The notes under the pieces: generated by a model | Told to the model about the DNA's origin: nothing | Database searches by the model: none | The model's input: only the letters and a program-made list of their open reading frames with translations | In this document: positions 46,240 to 58,084 of the stretch, in pieces | How the letters are laid out: the number at the start of each line of letters is the position of its first letter | Position numbering within the stretch: position 1 is the stretch's first letter | Program-made: the position numbers and the translations under genes | NCBI RefSeq assembly: GCF_000002235.5 | Contig: NW_022145615.1 | Location: 16,974,712 to 17,038,711, forward strand | Direction of reading: 5' to 3' | Origin: Strongylocentrotus purpuratus | Lineage: Eukaryota; Echinodermata; Echinoidea; Camarodonta; Strongylocentrotidae | DNA: 64,000 nucleotides

Positions 46240-46492
46240 CAGACGTCTGGACACCTACCTCGTGGACAACCACCTCCGGAAAACCATCCCTTGGATAACC
46301 ACCCTCTAAGACAACTGACAACTGCCCGGGGGTAGTTGTCCTAGGGATGGTTGTCCTATAGGGGGTAGTTAGCTTGGGGTAATCATCCTAGAGGATAGTT
46401 GTCCTAGGGGTAGGTGTCCTAGAGGGTGGTTATCCTAGGGTTGGTTATCCTGAGGGTGGTTGTCCAGGGGGTAGGTGTCCTAGAACCTGCCG
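46240..46492. repeat. Foldback minisatellite, 15-16-bp unit
   Basis: The right part (46329-46492) has about ten head-to-tail units of GGTGGTTGTCCTAGGG with variants (GTAGGTGTCC, GTGGTTATCC). The left part (46248-46318) has about five units of the same motif in the opposite orientation (GGACACCTACC, GGACAACCACC, GGATAACCACC). Outer units pair as perfect complements, so the whole block can form a long hairpin. Confidence 0.85.
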
Positions 46493-46494
46493 AA

Positions 46495-46592
46495 GAATGT
46501 CAGCACCGAGTAGGCCTGAGGATCGAATCTGTGACCTCTCGTACCAAGGTCAAGTGCTTTCACCAACATACCGCCATCACAGTGTTCGATAA
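46495..46592 (-). repeat. tRNA-derived SINE head
   Basis: On the minus strand, GGCGGTATGTTGGTGAAAGC resembles a tRNA D arm with A box, a TGACCT/AGGTCA stem follows, and AGATTCGATCC (46520-46530) is close to the pol III B-box consensus GGTTCGANTCC. Acceptor-stem pairing is absent, so it is not a tRNA gene. Confidence 0.55.
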
Positions 46593-47227
46593 ATGAAATG
46601 CCATTCCTTAACAGTCCTAGATAATACGTCATCGATGGTACTATGTTTGAATTATATTAAAACTGTTTTGACAGGCATTCGGAAAGGTCTGAATCTGAAC
46701 ATTTCCGCAAGGTGTCAATCAATCTCGCCAAACATGGTCACTATCTTGTGCATCTTGCAGCAGCAAAATATGATCGCTTCGTCATTCGTTTGAGGTGTTT
46801 TATTCCGGTGCCCAAATGTTCGATTTAAGTTATGGAATGTTCCGCTTGCATTTCATTAAATACATCGATTCATACAACATCATTGGAAGAAAAAAGAACT
46901 TGAACTACGACAGAAATTGGGACAAGCTTAAAAACACACGTGTTCTTCCCAAACATGTGCAAACCTTAGTCCAATGACGTCATATCACTTCAATTTAGTT
47001 TATCGCTTGGTTTCTTAGTTCTGATTGAATACAATTCTTTCAATCGTACTGTGTATTTTTGTATCAGCTCATAACGTCAGATAAATACATTTTCTTTTCA
47101 ATACTTGTGCATTGCAGGTGATCATTTGTTGTCACATGCATGAATATTGCAAAAAGCAACATAAAAAGTACAACCCCAGAATATGATTTGGTTATCTAGT
47201 AGGTTCATGTTTAAAATATCGTATCAT
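46593..47227. other. No gene recognised
   Basis: Two adjacent short plus-strand frames (66 and 60 codons) without recognisable features. Confidence 0.35.
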
Positions 47228-47239
47228 AGAAAGATAGAA

Positions 47240-47279
<40 letters not shown>

Positions 47280-47292
47280 AGGAGAGAGAGAC
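47228..47292 (+). repeat. (GA)n microsatellite
   Basis: Pure GA run of about 30 bp inside a longer purine tract. Confidence 0.95.
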
Positions 47293-47423
47293 TTGTGTAC
47301 GTAGACAGGCTAAAGGAATTAAGAAATGAGGATGAGGGACAAATAAGCCAAGCATCCAGACAATAATTCTTGAATTAAAAATCCCTCCAAAATGATTTTC
47401 TAGGCATGTGTTTTGTCATGCTA

Positions 47424-47675
47424 TCATTCATGAGGAAATTGTACGTCTCGAAATTTGAATCTATTGGCGCACGGCTTGTACAAGATCTGAATGGGCAGTG
47501 ATGCCTCAGGCAAGGAAGGAACTCCGTCGGGAAGAAAGATCTTCAGGCCAGTTTTTAAGTAAAATGATAACCTCGACTTCTGTTTGACTTCATAGTCACT
47601 TCCACGACCCAAACTGGGATCTTGAATATATAGCCACTCGTTAACCCAAAATAGATATTTTTTGGCAAGGGCCAC
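47424..47675 (-). other. 83-codon open frame of unknown status
   Basis: The frame opens immediately after an in-frame TGA with a GTG and ends in TGA. The composition is protein-like (KKYLFWVNEWLYIQDPSLGR, then LPDGVPSLPEASLPIQI), but I recognise no family, and neither splice sites nor an ATG support it. It could be an old exon or chance. Confidence 0.15.
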
Positions 47676-49587
47676 TCATTTAGATGGAAATAAAAAGGTC
47701 ACGTTGAAGAGATGAAGAGACAGACAGAAGATGGGATAATAACTGCTCACCATGGATGCCGGGAAGTAAATTTAGAGAAAAAACATTGAAAACGGTAACA
47801 AGTCATAGTTGGTAGAAATACGGTAAGCAAAACAGACAACCAGACATTCATCATCTTCCATCTCGCATCAACATATCGTGAGTAGATGCTATTATCAATT
47901 CGATGACTATTTTGATGGCAAGTGTGATGTCAGATGATGCAGTTTCATCACATTTTATTAATATGTCTCCCTTAGTTCCCGTTGCTATGGTAATAATGTA
48001 TGACATTCGTTATAGAATGTGTTAATATCAGAAACCAAATTAGGCTATCGGTCGAAAAATACATGAAATACGACTTGATTTCCAGTGACATTCATGATTT
48101 GCAGTCGTATTCATTAACATATTGAACGATGTGGTTAAAAACTTTCTCCTTCCCCATCCCTCCCCACCCCCCCATAATGGGATAGAGACATCGTGTTGTG
48201 TAGGGCATGGTTTGTGTTTAGAAATGATGCGGGATACCAGTCGAGTGATACATACGATATATATGATAGTTTTGTAGGTTTTCATGGCACCTTTCACATC
48301 TAGAAAAATATAAAAGAATCGTGTAAGTAGTCCTTCCTAGGAATGTTGGGATTCCTTCTGCAAGAGTTCTGAAAAGAACTGATAAATGAAGCAAGAGTTT
48401 TGATTAAACGTTTTGAACACCGTGTTCTGTTTGTCGTCTTACTGCTCCCTTTGAACTTCAAATCTAGGGTTAGGTTATTTCATGATGTAATTACAATGCT
48501 GCCGAAGATGGTCACTATTTTAAAGTCCTGATACTTCCTAATATAACGTGTCGACATCTTGAAGCTGTCCTCACCCAGAAAGAGTGAAGAAGAAAAGATA
48601 ACAGGAAGGAAAGAGTCTCGCACCAAAGACACAACTCTTCTGTCAGAGGTGTTGACGAGATGAGAACCAGAGCTCGCTTTACTTTAAGAATTGACTTCGT
48701 AACCTACAAACTGTGATTATACCTTTCCATAAGAACAGGATAACACTATGGTGTACGGTCAAAAGATAAAAGAAAGATTAACTTTAATAAGGAGAAAAGA
48801 AGTGAAGAGAAGGATTCGGCATGTAAGCAGTCAATGGCAGGTGGGAAGTTTAATACTAGTAACACGTTTTGGCAAAACACCCCTTTATTTTGTTATTTCT
48901 GAACTATGTGTACTATATTTGTATTTTAAGTGGTAAAATCAAAATGAGCAGGCCCGACACCATGCGCTTGACACAGGTCATGAGAGTTGTGATTTATTGA
49001 AGATGATTTCCAGCAAGTTTTTGTGAGTTTGTTTTTATTTCACTGGTTCAAACAATCAATCTACTCCAGGATAAACAATCCAATCCAGAATGAATTATAG
49101 CCGTGTTCTCTCAACATACGATTCCCATACCAGAGCTCAAGATTAGCTTTAAATGGCAAAGTTAGTAATTTGGCAATAATTTGCCGTGTTTTCCGAGAAA
49201 GGTACGATCTCGAGACCTCCTAAGGCATGGTAGACGAAAAGGCGGTGATCAAGAGACATGTAGTGTCTTTCTATAATTAGCCCTTGTCATACCGTCTTGG
49301 ATGTTTCTTGAGCCAAAGGAAGTGAGGAGAAAGACCGCGGGAAGCTTTATAGGGCAGAGTCGCCAAGTCATGTCATGACTAGTGACGTCATACACAGGAA
49401 TATCGAGGCGGTTATACAGAGACTGAGAGAAGAATTAGTAGTAGATTAACTTTGGCAATTTGGGAACCTATTCTTTAAAGCTTAAATGCATGACTAACAA
49501 GATGAATTAGAACTGTCTGTAAGATTAGTTGCCCCGTTGTAAAATTACCGTTGGGGAAGCCCATCCAACATATTAAATTGTTTGTAC
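47676..49587. other. No gene recognised
   Basis: Contains a C-rich run at 48154-48172 and otherwise plain AT-rich DNA. Short open frames only. Confidence 0.35.
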
Positions 49588-49738
49588 TAAAAGAAAACGG
49601 AGAAACAAATCAGTGAAAGCTTGAGCAATGTCCGATTAAAAATAGAAAAATTATACATTTTCGAAGTTGTCAACAGTGAAACAAAAGTTGGGAACAATGT
49701 GACGTATCTTGCGAACTCCTCTCCAATTTGCAAAGAAA
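49588..49738. mobile_element. Diverged partial copy of the 7567-8114 foldback family
   Basis: Shares with the left arm at 7611-7745, in order, GAGAAACAAATCAGTGAAAG, TTGAGCAA, TCCGATTAAAAATA, GAAGTTGT, AACAAAAGTTGG, ATGTGACGTATCTTGCGA and CCAATTTGC. No opposite arm and no TTAA-AGGG terminus remain. Confidence 0.65.
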
Positions 49739-51071
49739 ATTTCTTAACTTTCATTTCATTACTGCCTCACTGACTACACTACACTAATGTAACTTAAGAT
49801 TCCTTTGTGGCAAAAAGGGGGTGATCCGAACCTTACTTTTTTGTTTTACCTTTGGTCTCTATTCCAGCATGACCAGTCGTTGCCTGCAAAATTCTAGTTT
49901 TGTTTCTTTGTTTTCCCTCGTGATATACTGTATGTTAATATACGAAAATAATTAAACCACGTGAATGATAGGTTTTTGATGAAAGAAGCTATGGACCACA
50001 CTAATCAATAGCGAAGAATTAAATTCGACGCCATAGTACAACGCGATATCATGACTCATTGCACGTGACCAGAGGAAGTGTTTTGATTGGTCACTCAACA
50101 AGATCGTCTCAATTGCAGCGCGACGCCGAAATCCAAGGCGTATTTACGTGGGGATCCCCGGAATTAAACCACAAGCCCGAAAAGAATATCAAATACCCCC
50201 CAAAAAACATTTAAAATATAGGTTCAAGGGCTTATGGAAAGTCACCATAGAAATCTCCAAATAATAACACTGTCGTGTCTCCAATTAATATAAGCTAGGG
50301 ATTTTCCTTAGACCAATCACACCCACTCATCACTCATTTCAATGCATAAAACTTCCGAAATGAAATCGATATTACACGAAACTATGTATTGCAACTTCGT
50401 TTCACGTCTTTTTCTATCCCCCCCCCCCCCCCCCCCCTTCCGTCTCACTCTTTACTGTTTATTCATCTCTTTCTCTATAAACATTGATGATACTTTAGTT
50501 TCTTGACCGTCACCATGCAATAAACTTCGTTTGTTGTATTCTAAATTGTTATATTGCGATCACGCTTGTGATTCGTTTTTAACTCTTCGGCTCTTTCACA
50601 ATATTGTCATCTGTCAACTGGGATAGACTTTGGCCTAAATAAGAAGAGATGACAGCAATGTTTTGGACGATTATTGCATCCTTTCAGCGATTATGACATA
50701 TCCCAGTTCCGAGGACCATCCCAGCTGAATGTGACCAGGAGGTATTTGATTAAAAGAAGCTTCCATGTTGAATGTGACTGACTAGGGGTGGTGGATCTTT
50801 CTTATTGACAGTCTTAGTCATCCGCGTTGAATACGGTTTGATTTTGGCAGAATGGTTTTTAATGGGTTTAATAGTTCGCAAGCACAAACCCTTGTCAGCT
50901 TTAACACCATAAGAGGATTTTAATTGAAAGCAAATGTAAGCTATACTCCATAGGCCTTACCATTTTACAGGCGGGAAAAGGTAAGGTCGGATCCAGGCTT
51001 TAGAGTATTTTTAAGATGTGGGGGTCTGTTTCTAGAAAGTGCTTGCAACATGGAACATCTCAGGCGTCACT
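49739..51071. other. No gene recognised; C20 run
   Basis: A run of 20 C at 50418-50437. Remaining DNA is AT-rich and unremarkable. Confidence 0.4.
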
Positions 51072-51410
51072 GTCAACGGGGTAAATCTCAAGATTTTTTT
51101 GTAAGCGCCCCTTAAGTTGTTACCCACCTTTTATCTTTTGGGTAATATACCGTTAAAAGAATTAATTTCCTTTGAATGCTCATATTGTTTGGGTAACTCT
51201 TTCATGAGCCCCCCCCCCCCTCTCCATCAATAATTTTATCGTCAACAGGGTGAATCTCGAGAATTTTGGAGCCCCCCCCCCCCTCCCTTGAATTGTTACC
51301 CTCGTGTTATCTTTTTGAGTATTATATATCGTTAAAAGAATTAATTTCCTTTGAACGCTCATGCTGTTTGGGTAACTCTTCAATGAGCTCCCCCCCCCCC
51401 CCCTCTCCAT
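51072..51410. repeat. Tandem duplication of ~170-179 bp with poly-C blocks
   Basis: GTCAACGGGGTAAATCTC at 51072 and GTCAACAGGGTGAATCTC at 51241 start two copies that share TGTTACCC, TTATCTTTT, GTTAAAAGAATTAATTTCC (51152 and 51331), TGTTTGGGTAACTCTT and a C-run ending TCTCCATCAAT. Offsets of 169 to 179 bp show small indels, mostly in the C runs. Confidence 0.85.
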
Positions 51411-51511
51411 CAATTATTTCCCAATCCAAGTCTTACATGACTCATCCTTGATCTAGTTCATAAGTCAAGTCCAACTGCTAATCAAGGTCAGTGCGTGGGT
51501 CGAGTGTAATC

Positions 51512-51696
51512 AGTGGCGGAGCGGGGACCCAGACATTGAGGGGGGCACCTCCATAAAAAGAACAAAGAGAGTAGGGCTCGGTGAATGAAATCCAAATTAA
51601 ATATTGGTTAGTGGAAGGGTGTAGAAGCGGTTGTATCACCTCATCCTCTCCCACTCCCCCCCCCCCCCCTTTCTCTCTCTCTCTCTCTCCCCTCTC

Positions 51697-51756
<60 letters not shown>

Positions 51757-51867
51757 CTTTCCATTGCCCCCTCAATGTCTATATTTCCCTTTATTTCAAT
51801 TTTCATCGATCGATTGGGGGTCATCTCCCCCTGTCTCCCCATGTGCCTCCCCCATGGCTACGCCACT
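51512..51867. mobile_element. MITE with AGTGGCGGAGC termini containing (CT)n
   Basis: AGTGGCGGAGC at 51512 and GCTACGCCACT ending 51867 are inverted with one mismatch, and both ends continue into G-rich/C-rich DNA (GGGGACCC; CCCCCATG). The interior has a C13 run (51657-51669) and a CT tract. Class not assigned. Confidence 0.55.
51670..51757 (-). repeat. (CT)n microsatellite
   Basis: CTCTCT run of about 85 bp inside the preceding element. Ser/Leu frames across it are artefacts. Confidence 0.95.
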
Positions 51868-52492
51868 AAGTGGAATGAAATACAAAGACAAATCCCTCTC
51901 TTCCGAAGCCTGGTTTAACTAAAATTGAATGATTGCGTTCTTCCGATCGACGGATAGTTTTTATTGGGGGTGACTACAATCTACAAAAGTGACAATTTAT
52001 CTCTAATTTGAAAATATAATTGAGTATTTTGCCATAGACGCCATCAAGTCATGTCCTAGATGTTGACTATTAAAAATGGAAGTTCAAAAATACTATAATC
52101 CTTTTCTTCTTTGTCATATAGACCTAAAACCTTTAACCCCCCCCCCTTATTGAACAAAAAAAGTATTGATTATGTTCAATTGCTTTCATTAATATTGTCG
52201 TTAAACTGACGTAGAATTGATAGCCACGAAACAAATTATGTAAGAGTCTCTTGGAGGGACAGAGAGAACATGTGTGATATTCTGAACACTATTTTATTTT
52301 TCTTAAGAATATTTTGTGATAAAGGGACTTAATGTTGATCCCGCTTAGTGTCACGTATGTTCAGTCATGAACCAATAACTAATCATATATAAGTAATGAT
52401 AATGATAATAATTATATGAATAATATCCGTGATGATGGTAATATTAAGAATAATAATGTTAATTATCACAATATTGATTAGAATGATTTTAA
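51868..52492. other. No gene recognised
   Basis: AT-rich; one C9 run near 52138. Confidence 0.35.
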
Positions 52493-52500
52493 TGATAATG

Positions 52501-52541
<41 letters not shown>

Positions 52542-52542
52542 C
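52493..52542 (+). repeat. (AAT)n microsatellite
   Basis: About 14 consecutive ATA/AAT triplets, within a wider AATAAT-rich zone from 52397. Ile-only frames are artefacts. Confidence 0.95.
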
Positions 52543-53577
52543 ATAATGAAAATAAACATATTTATACTAAGGATGAAAATAATAATAATCATGTCCTGTT
52601 TGCCCATCATCTGCTGTTCTCCCTGAGGGCCCTGCCTGCAATCATATTATTATGACCAGGTCAATATTCATCTTCCCAGGGAGAAAAAAACAAACCTATA
52701 TATTTTAGGGATAAATGGATAATATGGGATTTAGTCTATGGGGTCAAAGGCTTCCAAGTTTGTTTCCATGTTCCAATGGTACGTTTATATCCAATGGCGA
52801 AGCTATAACGAGGGTTATGGAGGCACATTCCCCCTATACCATCGAATGAAAATAAAATGAAAGAAAAAGAGAGTGAGAAAAGGAGAGGGGAAAAGGTAAT
52901 GTGAAAGGAATTTTAAAAAAAAACCTATCCCACACTCTCTCAATAAAATCGTTGTCCATATGTATGTCATCCATCTAGTTAGAAGAGTGCCCACTCCCCC
53001 CCCCCCCCCCTCCATCATGCCAGTGTCCTCTTAATGAGGATTCAAGGACCTGGACAATTTTGACAATCTTGAAGGAAGATTCTTCAGTGAGGTAAATTTC
53101 ACATCTCCGTTTTGCTAATCAGGTTCAATGTGTATCGGATATCTCCCTGCCCGGTAAGAAACTGTGAATCGGATATGCTATTCCTACAGACCAAATCGGA
53201 TACTTCCTCATCTAAGGGTTGGGTGAGCCTTTATCGGTTGCTATGGAAACTGCAAATACCTTGGTTTGCCCTCGATACGGTTTGGCTGTCCTCTCCAGAC
53301 GACATCGAGATATTATGAAACATATTCGATACGTCTAGTGAGTCACGCATTGAATATTTGAATGTTTTACTGGGATTGGAAAGACAAAATTTGTTTTTAA
53401 TCTTATTTTACATTGTGCATAATTACTTTATACTTTCGTCGATCTTGCAATTATCATGTGCCTTCAACACTTTTTTCTCTTTCTGTGGTTACTCATCTCT
53501 TATTAATTGTGAATCTTTATCATTACAGTTTCAGGCACATGACGTACACAAAAATGATGATAATGATGGTCGTTTTT
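52543..53577. other. No gene recognised
   Basis: C14 run near 52997-53010. AATGGCGAAGCTATAACGAGG at 52795 resembles the start of the 51512-type element but has no partner end. Confidence 0.35.
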
Positions 53578-53773
53578 ACCTGACTGTTAAGAAAGCATGT
53601 ATATGCTAGGTGTAGTAAACACGCAGGGGACCGACGGCTTTAAGTCCTATCCGAGGGACTTGGTAATGCGGATTAATGCCTTGCCAAAGGGCACGAGCGC
53701 ATTTACTTGGTTATGAACCCGGGACCTCCCTGTTACGAGACCACTGCTCTACCACTGAGCCATCGCGCCTCCC
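53578..53773 (-). mobile_element. tRNA-derived SINE, fuller copy
   Basis: The minus strand starts GGGAGGCGCGATGGCTCAGTG, with A box TGGCTCAGTGG and an intact D arm, then an anticodon-like CTCGTAA loop and a degenerate B box GGTTCATAACC. This is followed by a non-tRNA body (GTGCCCTTTGGCAAGGCATT, CCGCATTACCAAGTCCCTCG, CTTAAAGCCGTCGGTCCCC). The 5' acceptor strand has no 3' partner, as expected for a SINE rather than a tRNA gene. The body matches 55151-55320. Confidence 0.75.
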
Positions 53774-54474
53774 AAATAAATTTGTCACTGTGCGAATATC
53801 TGTCCTGGGCCAGAAGGGCGTTTACTCAAGGTTGGGCGATGTTTGAAAACGCCCTAATTCTAGCCCTCAGCGGAGGAGTATTGCCAATGTAGAATCTATT
53901 ATGGACCAGGGCTCCGTCACCATGGTAACAGGACTCAACAACCAATCAAAATTAAGCTTTCCATGGTAGTTGATGTCAAAGTTACATCAATTGTAAGTTT
54001 TGTGCAACAGGGCCCAAATAGCAAATTAAATCTCAGTCCAAGACAATTCCCCCCCCCCTTTTTTTTTTAGTCTGCAATTTATAGAATAAAAGAAAAGGTT
54101 ACACATTGAAATTAAGCGGTCGACACAAGGGGGTGCATTCAGCAGTAAATCCGTGTACTTCATGATTTCTTGTAATCTCATGGGATTGTTTTCCGAAGTA
54201 AAACAGAGGGAAGGAAAGACCATGTTTACTGTGGTAGAAAGGAAATTTCATAAATCACCTCGGAGTGTTATCTGACAGGTACAGACGGAGTAAGCTTGTT
54301 GATGTAGGTATGATAATAATAGAGAAAAAATGAGAGTGGAGCTAGAACCTGTACAAACTGCCCCCAAGGGAAGTAGTAATGACTGCAAGACGAATTCTCA
54401 AGATGGTAGTTTGATTGGGGAACGAGAGGAAGACTGGTGGTATAAAATGTATAGGAAAAAAGTGAGAACCAAAG
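53774..54474. other. No gene recognised
   Basis: C9/T11 run at 54049-54068. Otherwise plain. Confidence 0.35.
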
Positions 54475-54486
54475 AGATAGAGAGAA

Positions 54487-54546
<60 letters not shown>

Positions 54547-54585
54547 GCAGAGAGACAAAGAGACAGAGACAGGGAGAAAGATAGA
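54475..54585 (+). repeat. (GA)n tract
   Basis: Pure GA core of about 50 bp followed by GACAAAGAGACAGAGACAGG. Arg/Glu and Ser/Leu frames across it are artefacts. Confidence 0.95.
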
Positions 54586-55150
54586 GAAAAACAGACGTTT
54601 CTTAAATTTTGCATTTTGGATATTGTACATGAAAGACTTTTGTACTATAGCATTATTATAATTAGACTTAAATGTTTAACTACTGGCTTTGATATTATTT
54701 GAATTAATGTAATGCGTGGATGTGTAAAAAAAACAATCAAAATACGATTAAACAAACACACTGCATAAATCAAAGATCTGGAAGACATGATGTATATACA
54801 TGTAGATGTCTGCATGATACTGCACTTGACATGTCTAACTCATGTTTTTATCCTCATAGTGGTTTGTAGATCATCGCATTAAGGAAATTTCTAAGTGAGT
54901 TACCGAAATGACCGACCTTGGCAATCGAAGAAATTGCTTTTTATAGGAAGGAATTAGTTTCCGTCACCAGGAGTTAATGAGTGGCCAGGCGACTTGCCAA
55001 CGTCTGCAAGGATGATTTTGTAGGGGTGAAATCCCTTCTTTTTTTCCCTTTTTAAAAAAATGAAAGATGAAAATAGATAGTTTGTCAGCTTTCTGATTCT
55101 TGTTATTCCTCGGCGGAAGAATAGCAGGGTTGATGGGTAGTGAATTTCGT
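54586..55150. other. No gene recognised
   Basis: AT-rich; nothing supported. Confidence 0.35.
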
Positions 55151-55320
55151 ACCTGACTGCTAAGAAAGCATGCATAATTATGATTATAATTATGAACCAG
55201 GGGACCGACTTCTTTAAGTAACCCCCGAGGGTAATGAGGATTAATGCCTTATCAAAGAGCACGAGTGCATTGACTTGGTTTCGAATCCGGGACCTCTCGG
55301 TTTCGAGATCACGGCTCTGT
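55151..55320 (-). mobile_element. tRNA-derived SINE, truncated copy
   Basis: Same family and orientation as 53578-53773. Shared words (plus strand) are ACCTGACTG(T/C)TAAGAAAGCATG, GGGGACCGAC, CTTTAAGT, CCGAGGG, ATTAATGCCTT and ACTTGGTT. A B-box-like GGATTCGAAACC remains, but the D-arm/A-box end breaks off after ACGGCTCTGTA. Confidence 0.7.
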
Positions 55321-55771
55321 AATAATGTAACATGAAGGATTGCTCTCTAAATAATATCATATTTCAAATTTATCTAGAAAGTTAATATAGATTCAAACTA
55401 TTGACAAACATAAAAGTTTGATGCCCCGTGTTTGTAGCCTCGTACATCAAAATGTGTGCAGTGTTTTTCAAGGTACTGTATAGAATTCCAGTAAGATTTT
55501 TTTATATTAGATTAATACAATATTATTTTAATAACAAATTGCAACAACCAAAACGATTTCCTCTTCCTAAATACATAGTCAATATTAATCAATATGTTAG
55601 CACAATTTCTTTCTCAATGCAATCGCGTGACCGGTTCTAGTGGTTTCTTGCTTTTCAACACAAGCTTACAAACAGAATGATAATGTACTTTTCCAGTACT
55701 TATCCACAAGAAAACCCCTTATAAACGTGTGTTCTCCCCATTCCCCCACCCCTCCCTTCTCATTCTTCCTC
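55321..55771. other. No gene recognised
   Basis: Includes TTTCTTTCTCAATGCAATCG at 55605, a short match to the 35236-35524 foldback arm, too short to call a copy. Confidence 0.35.
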
Positions 55772-55829
55772 CCCCTCTCTCTCTCTCTCTCTCTCTCTCC
55801 CCTTCTCTCTCTCTCTATATATATATATC
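55772..55829 (-). repeat. (CT)n followed by (TA)n
   Basis: CTCTCT tract interrupted by CCCCTT, ending in TATATATATATAT. Confidence 0.9.
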
Positions 55830-57238
55830 TTTCACTCTCGTTATTTAATAACGAACTTGATTAACATACCGAGGTCTCAAACTCTTGCTTATAATGCTTG
55901 ATATGGTAATCATCATAACAAAAGTCTTTTTTGTTGGTGCTGAGTAAACCTTTGTAGGAAAATTGGAGGTTTACTTATTTTCTGTTTCTGAAAGTGCATA
56001 TTCTGCAATATAAGAAGATATGTCAGAGTTCACTCTCTAATACGTATTCAAAAATCAGATTCTCTGTATTAATACGGAAACAAGTTTGATTGTATTGCAC
56101 TAGCGGTTGTAACAAACCCACCATCAAAACTATAGGAATTCGTCACATCCCTATTGTTTATCTCTAACCATATATCCATCGTGGGAAAACAATCATTTCT
56201 TGTGTTAGCCCTGATCAAATTATGGTTGTATTGCACGCGCCAAGGCGACAATTACCTACACTATTACACTGACCGATTTGTTTTTAAACTTCAACCCTGG
56301 ACCTAGCTCTATATATACCTAACCCTGGTCCTAACCCTAACCATTATACCTTTGACAAATAAAGCCCGGAGCAATTGTAGCAGGAGTAAATGTCGGGTCT
56401 CCGTAATGACAACAATAATTGTCGTATGTACTTTTTTTATAAGGGGTTGGACTAGTCATCAGAAACGTTGTTTTTAATGTTTGGGATGGGGGGGGGGTAC
56501 GCGTTATTTGAATTGAACCGACAAAACAACAAAAAGAAACAATCGTGTAAAAAATTGAATTTTTCAATATGTTTAGATGTTTCACTGAACAAATGTATTT
56601 GACAGAATATTGGAAGTAGAAAGGGCGTCGCCATTGCCCCCTGCTCCCCATTTGGCCACACCTTTGAATTTAAGCACTGTTTCGATTCATAGGTGAAGGG
56701 CATTGCTGGAGGTCAGTGTGTTTGACCTTCTTCGTTAGTCATTTAATCTAGTATTAATCTTGATAATGAGAGCCGCGTTTAATGAGTTCATCAGAAACAA
56801 ATCCCTTTTCAATGAGCAGCTTTTACGTAGTAAGATTGAAGGTTAGCACTGAGATTATCTGACCTACCAAGGTCTGCGAGCCTTCACCCCTGTGTATTCG
56901 ATGTGAAGATTTAAACGTTTTGAGTTAATTTTGCATAATCTCCACTTATATATCACATAAGATTTGGCGATTATCCCCTTTATTAAATTTACCATAATTG
57001 CGCCTGATCGTGTGTGCTTCCATGCCATTTGCGTCCAGTAATGTGTTGGATTCAGAATTGCTATACTGTATATCTTTATTCCCAAAAGAGAAAGTGTATA
57101 AATTCATTCATGGGGAATGTGCTTTATGTTATATCAATCAAAAGGGCAAACAAGAGTTAAAATGCAACGCTTGTAAAGCTCAGCTATATTCCTTTATATC
57201 ATTTTCTGAAACAAAAAGTTTGCTCTGGGTAACTCCCG
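55830..57238. other. No gene recognised
   Basis: A degenerate CCTAACC/CCTGGTCCTAACCC run at 56318-56342 and a G10 run at 56488-56497. Open frames near 56337-56703 (-) are unrecognised. Confidence 0.35.
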
Positions 57239-57596
57239 CCCCCCCCCCCCCCCCCCCCCCCCCCACTTCGGGGTCGGACTGACCGCATGCGTGTTACCAA
57301 AATGTCCGGTAAAGGGGTACTTTTCGCGCGACAAAGTCCGACCCGAGAATGGTAAAAAAAAAAAGGGGTGTTTTTTTCTTTCTCCCATCTCTTTGGACTC
57401 CTGAGAAATTATTCCGAATTTAGGGGGGTACATTGAGCATTTTTCTGGATTTAGGGGTCTCCAAGGCTGGAAAAGCCCGCGAAAAGCCCGCGAAAGGGGG
57501 TTCGGAAATGTTGGCAGTCCTCAGATAGGGGGTGCTTTCAAAAAGAGGGAACAAGCATATGCGTACCCTAAATAACACTGAGTGGGGGGGGGGGGG
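57239..57596. mobile_element. Poly-C/poly-G bounded MITE, copy 2
   Basis: C26 (57239-57264) then ACTTCGGGGTCGGAC at the left; CTAAATAACACTGAGT then G12 at the right. Reverse-complemented, the right end matches 3141 onward (ACTCAGTGTTATTTAGGGTA, GCATATGC, TGTTCCC) and the left end matches the tail of that copy (AACACGCATG, AGTGGGG). It contains an internal GGGTCGGAC/GTCCGACCC inverted pair and CCCGCGAAAAGCCCGCGAAA. Confidence 0.65.
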
Positions 57597-57774
57597 TACC
57601 TGCACTCTGTAATGCACCGAAATGCACCGAAGATGATTGTGTCGAAGAGGATATTATTAACGCAGTCTTGCGTTAGCCAAAATTGACGTATATCGTGTTT
57701 AATTAACTTTAACCTCATGGTTAACGAACAAAATTATAATGGTTGCTCACATTTTGTTGTAATGAGCTCTCTCT

Positions 57775-58045
57775 CTCGAATATATCCGAAAGGTCATCAA
57801 CTCTTTATCAAGGTCTCTTTTCTCTCTATCTGACCAGGATGTAGGCAATACCAAGGATCTTCCTTCCGGTTTGGACATCGTGCGTTGAAAGGACACTTCC
57901 ACAAACTTCCCACGGCATTATGACAGCTGAGAATTGTCTATTGTGAATGAGCAATAACTGAACCAAACGTTACGTATCATGCTTAACGAGATGCTTTTAT
58001 TATTCGAAAGGTTTTCAAATCTTAAACAAGGTTGCCCCCCCCCCC

Positions 58046-58084
<39 letters not shown>

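Noticed and set aside
53706..53773. Functional tRNA-Thr gene
   Set aside because: The D arm and anticodon loop look right, but the T arm is degenerate and there is no 3' acceptor strand; a SINE body follows.
55595..55640. Third copy of the 35236-35524 foldback
   Set aside because: About 30 bp of similarity only; could be chance.
56318..56342. Interstitial telomeric repeat
   Set aside because: Only two or three irregular CCTAACC words; too short and degenerate.
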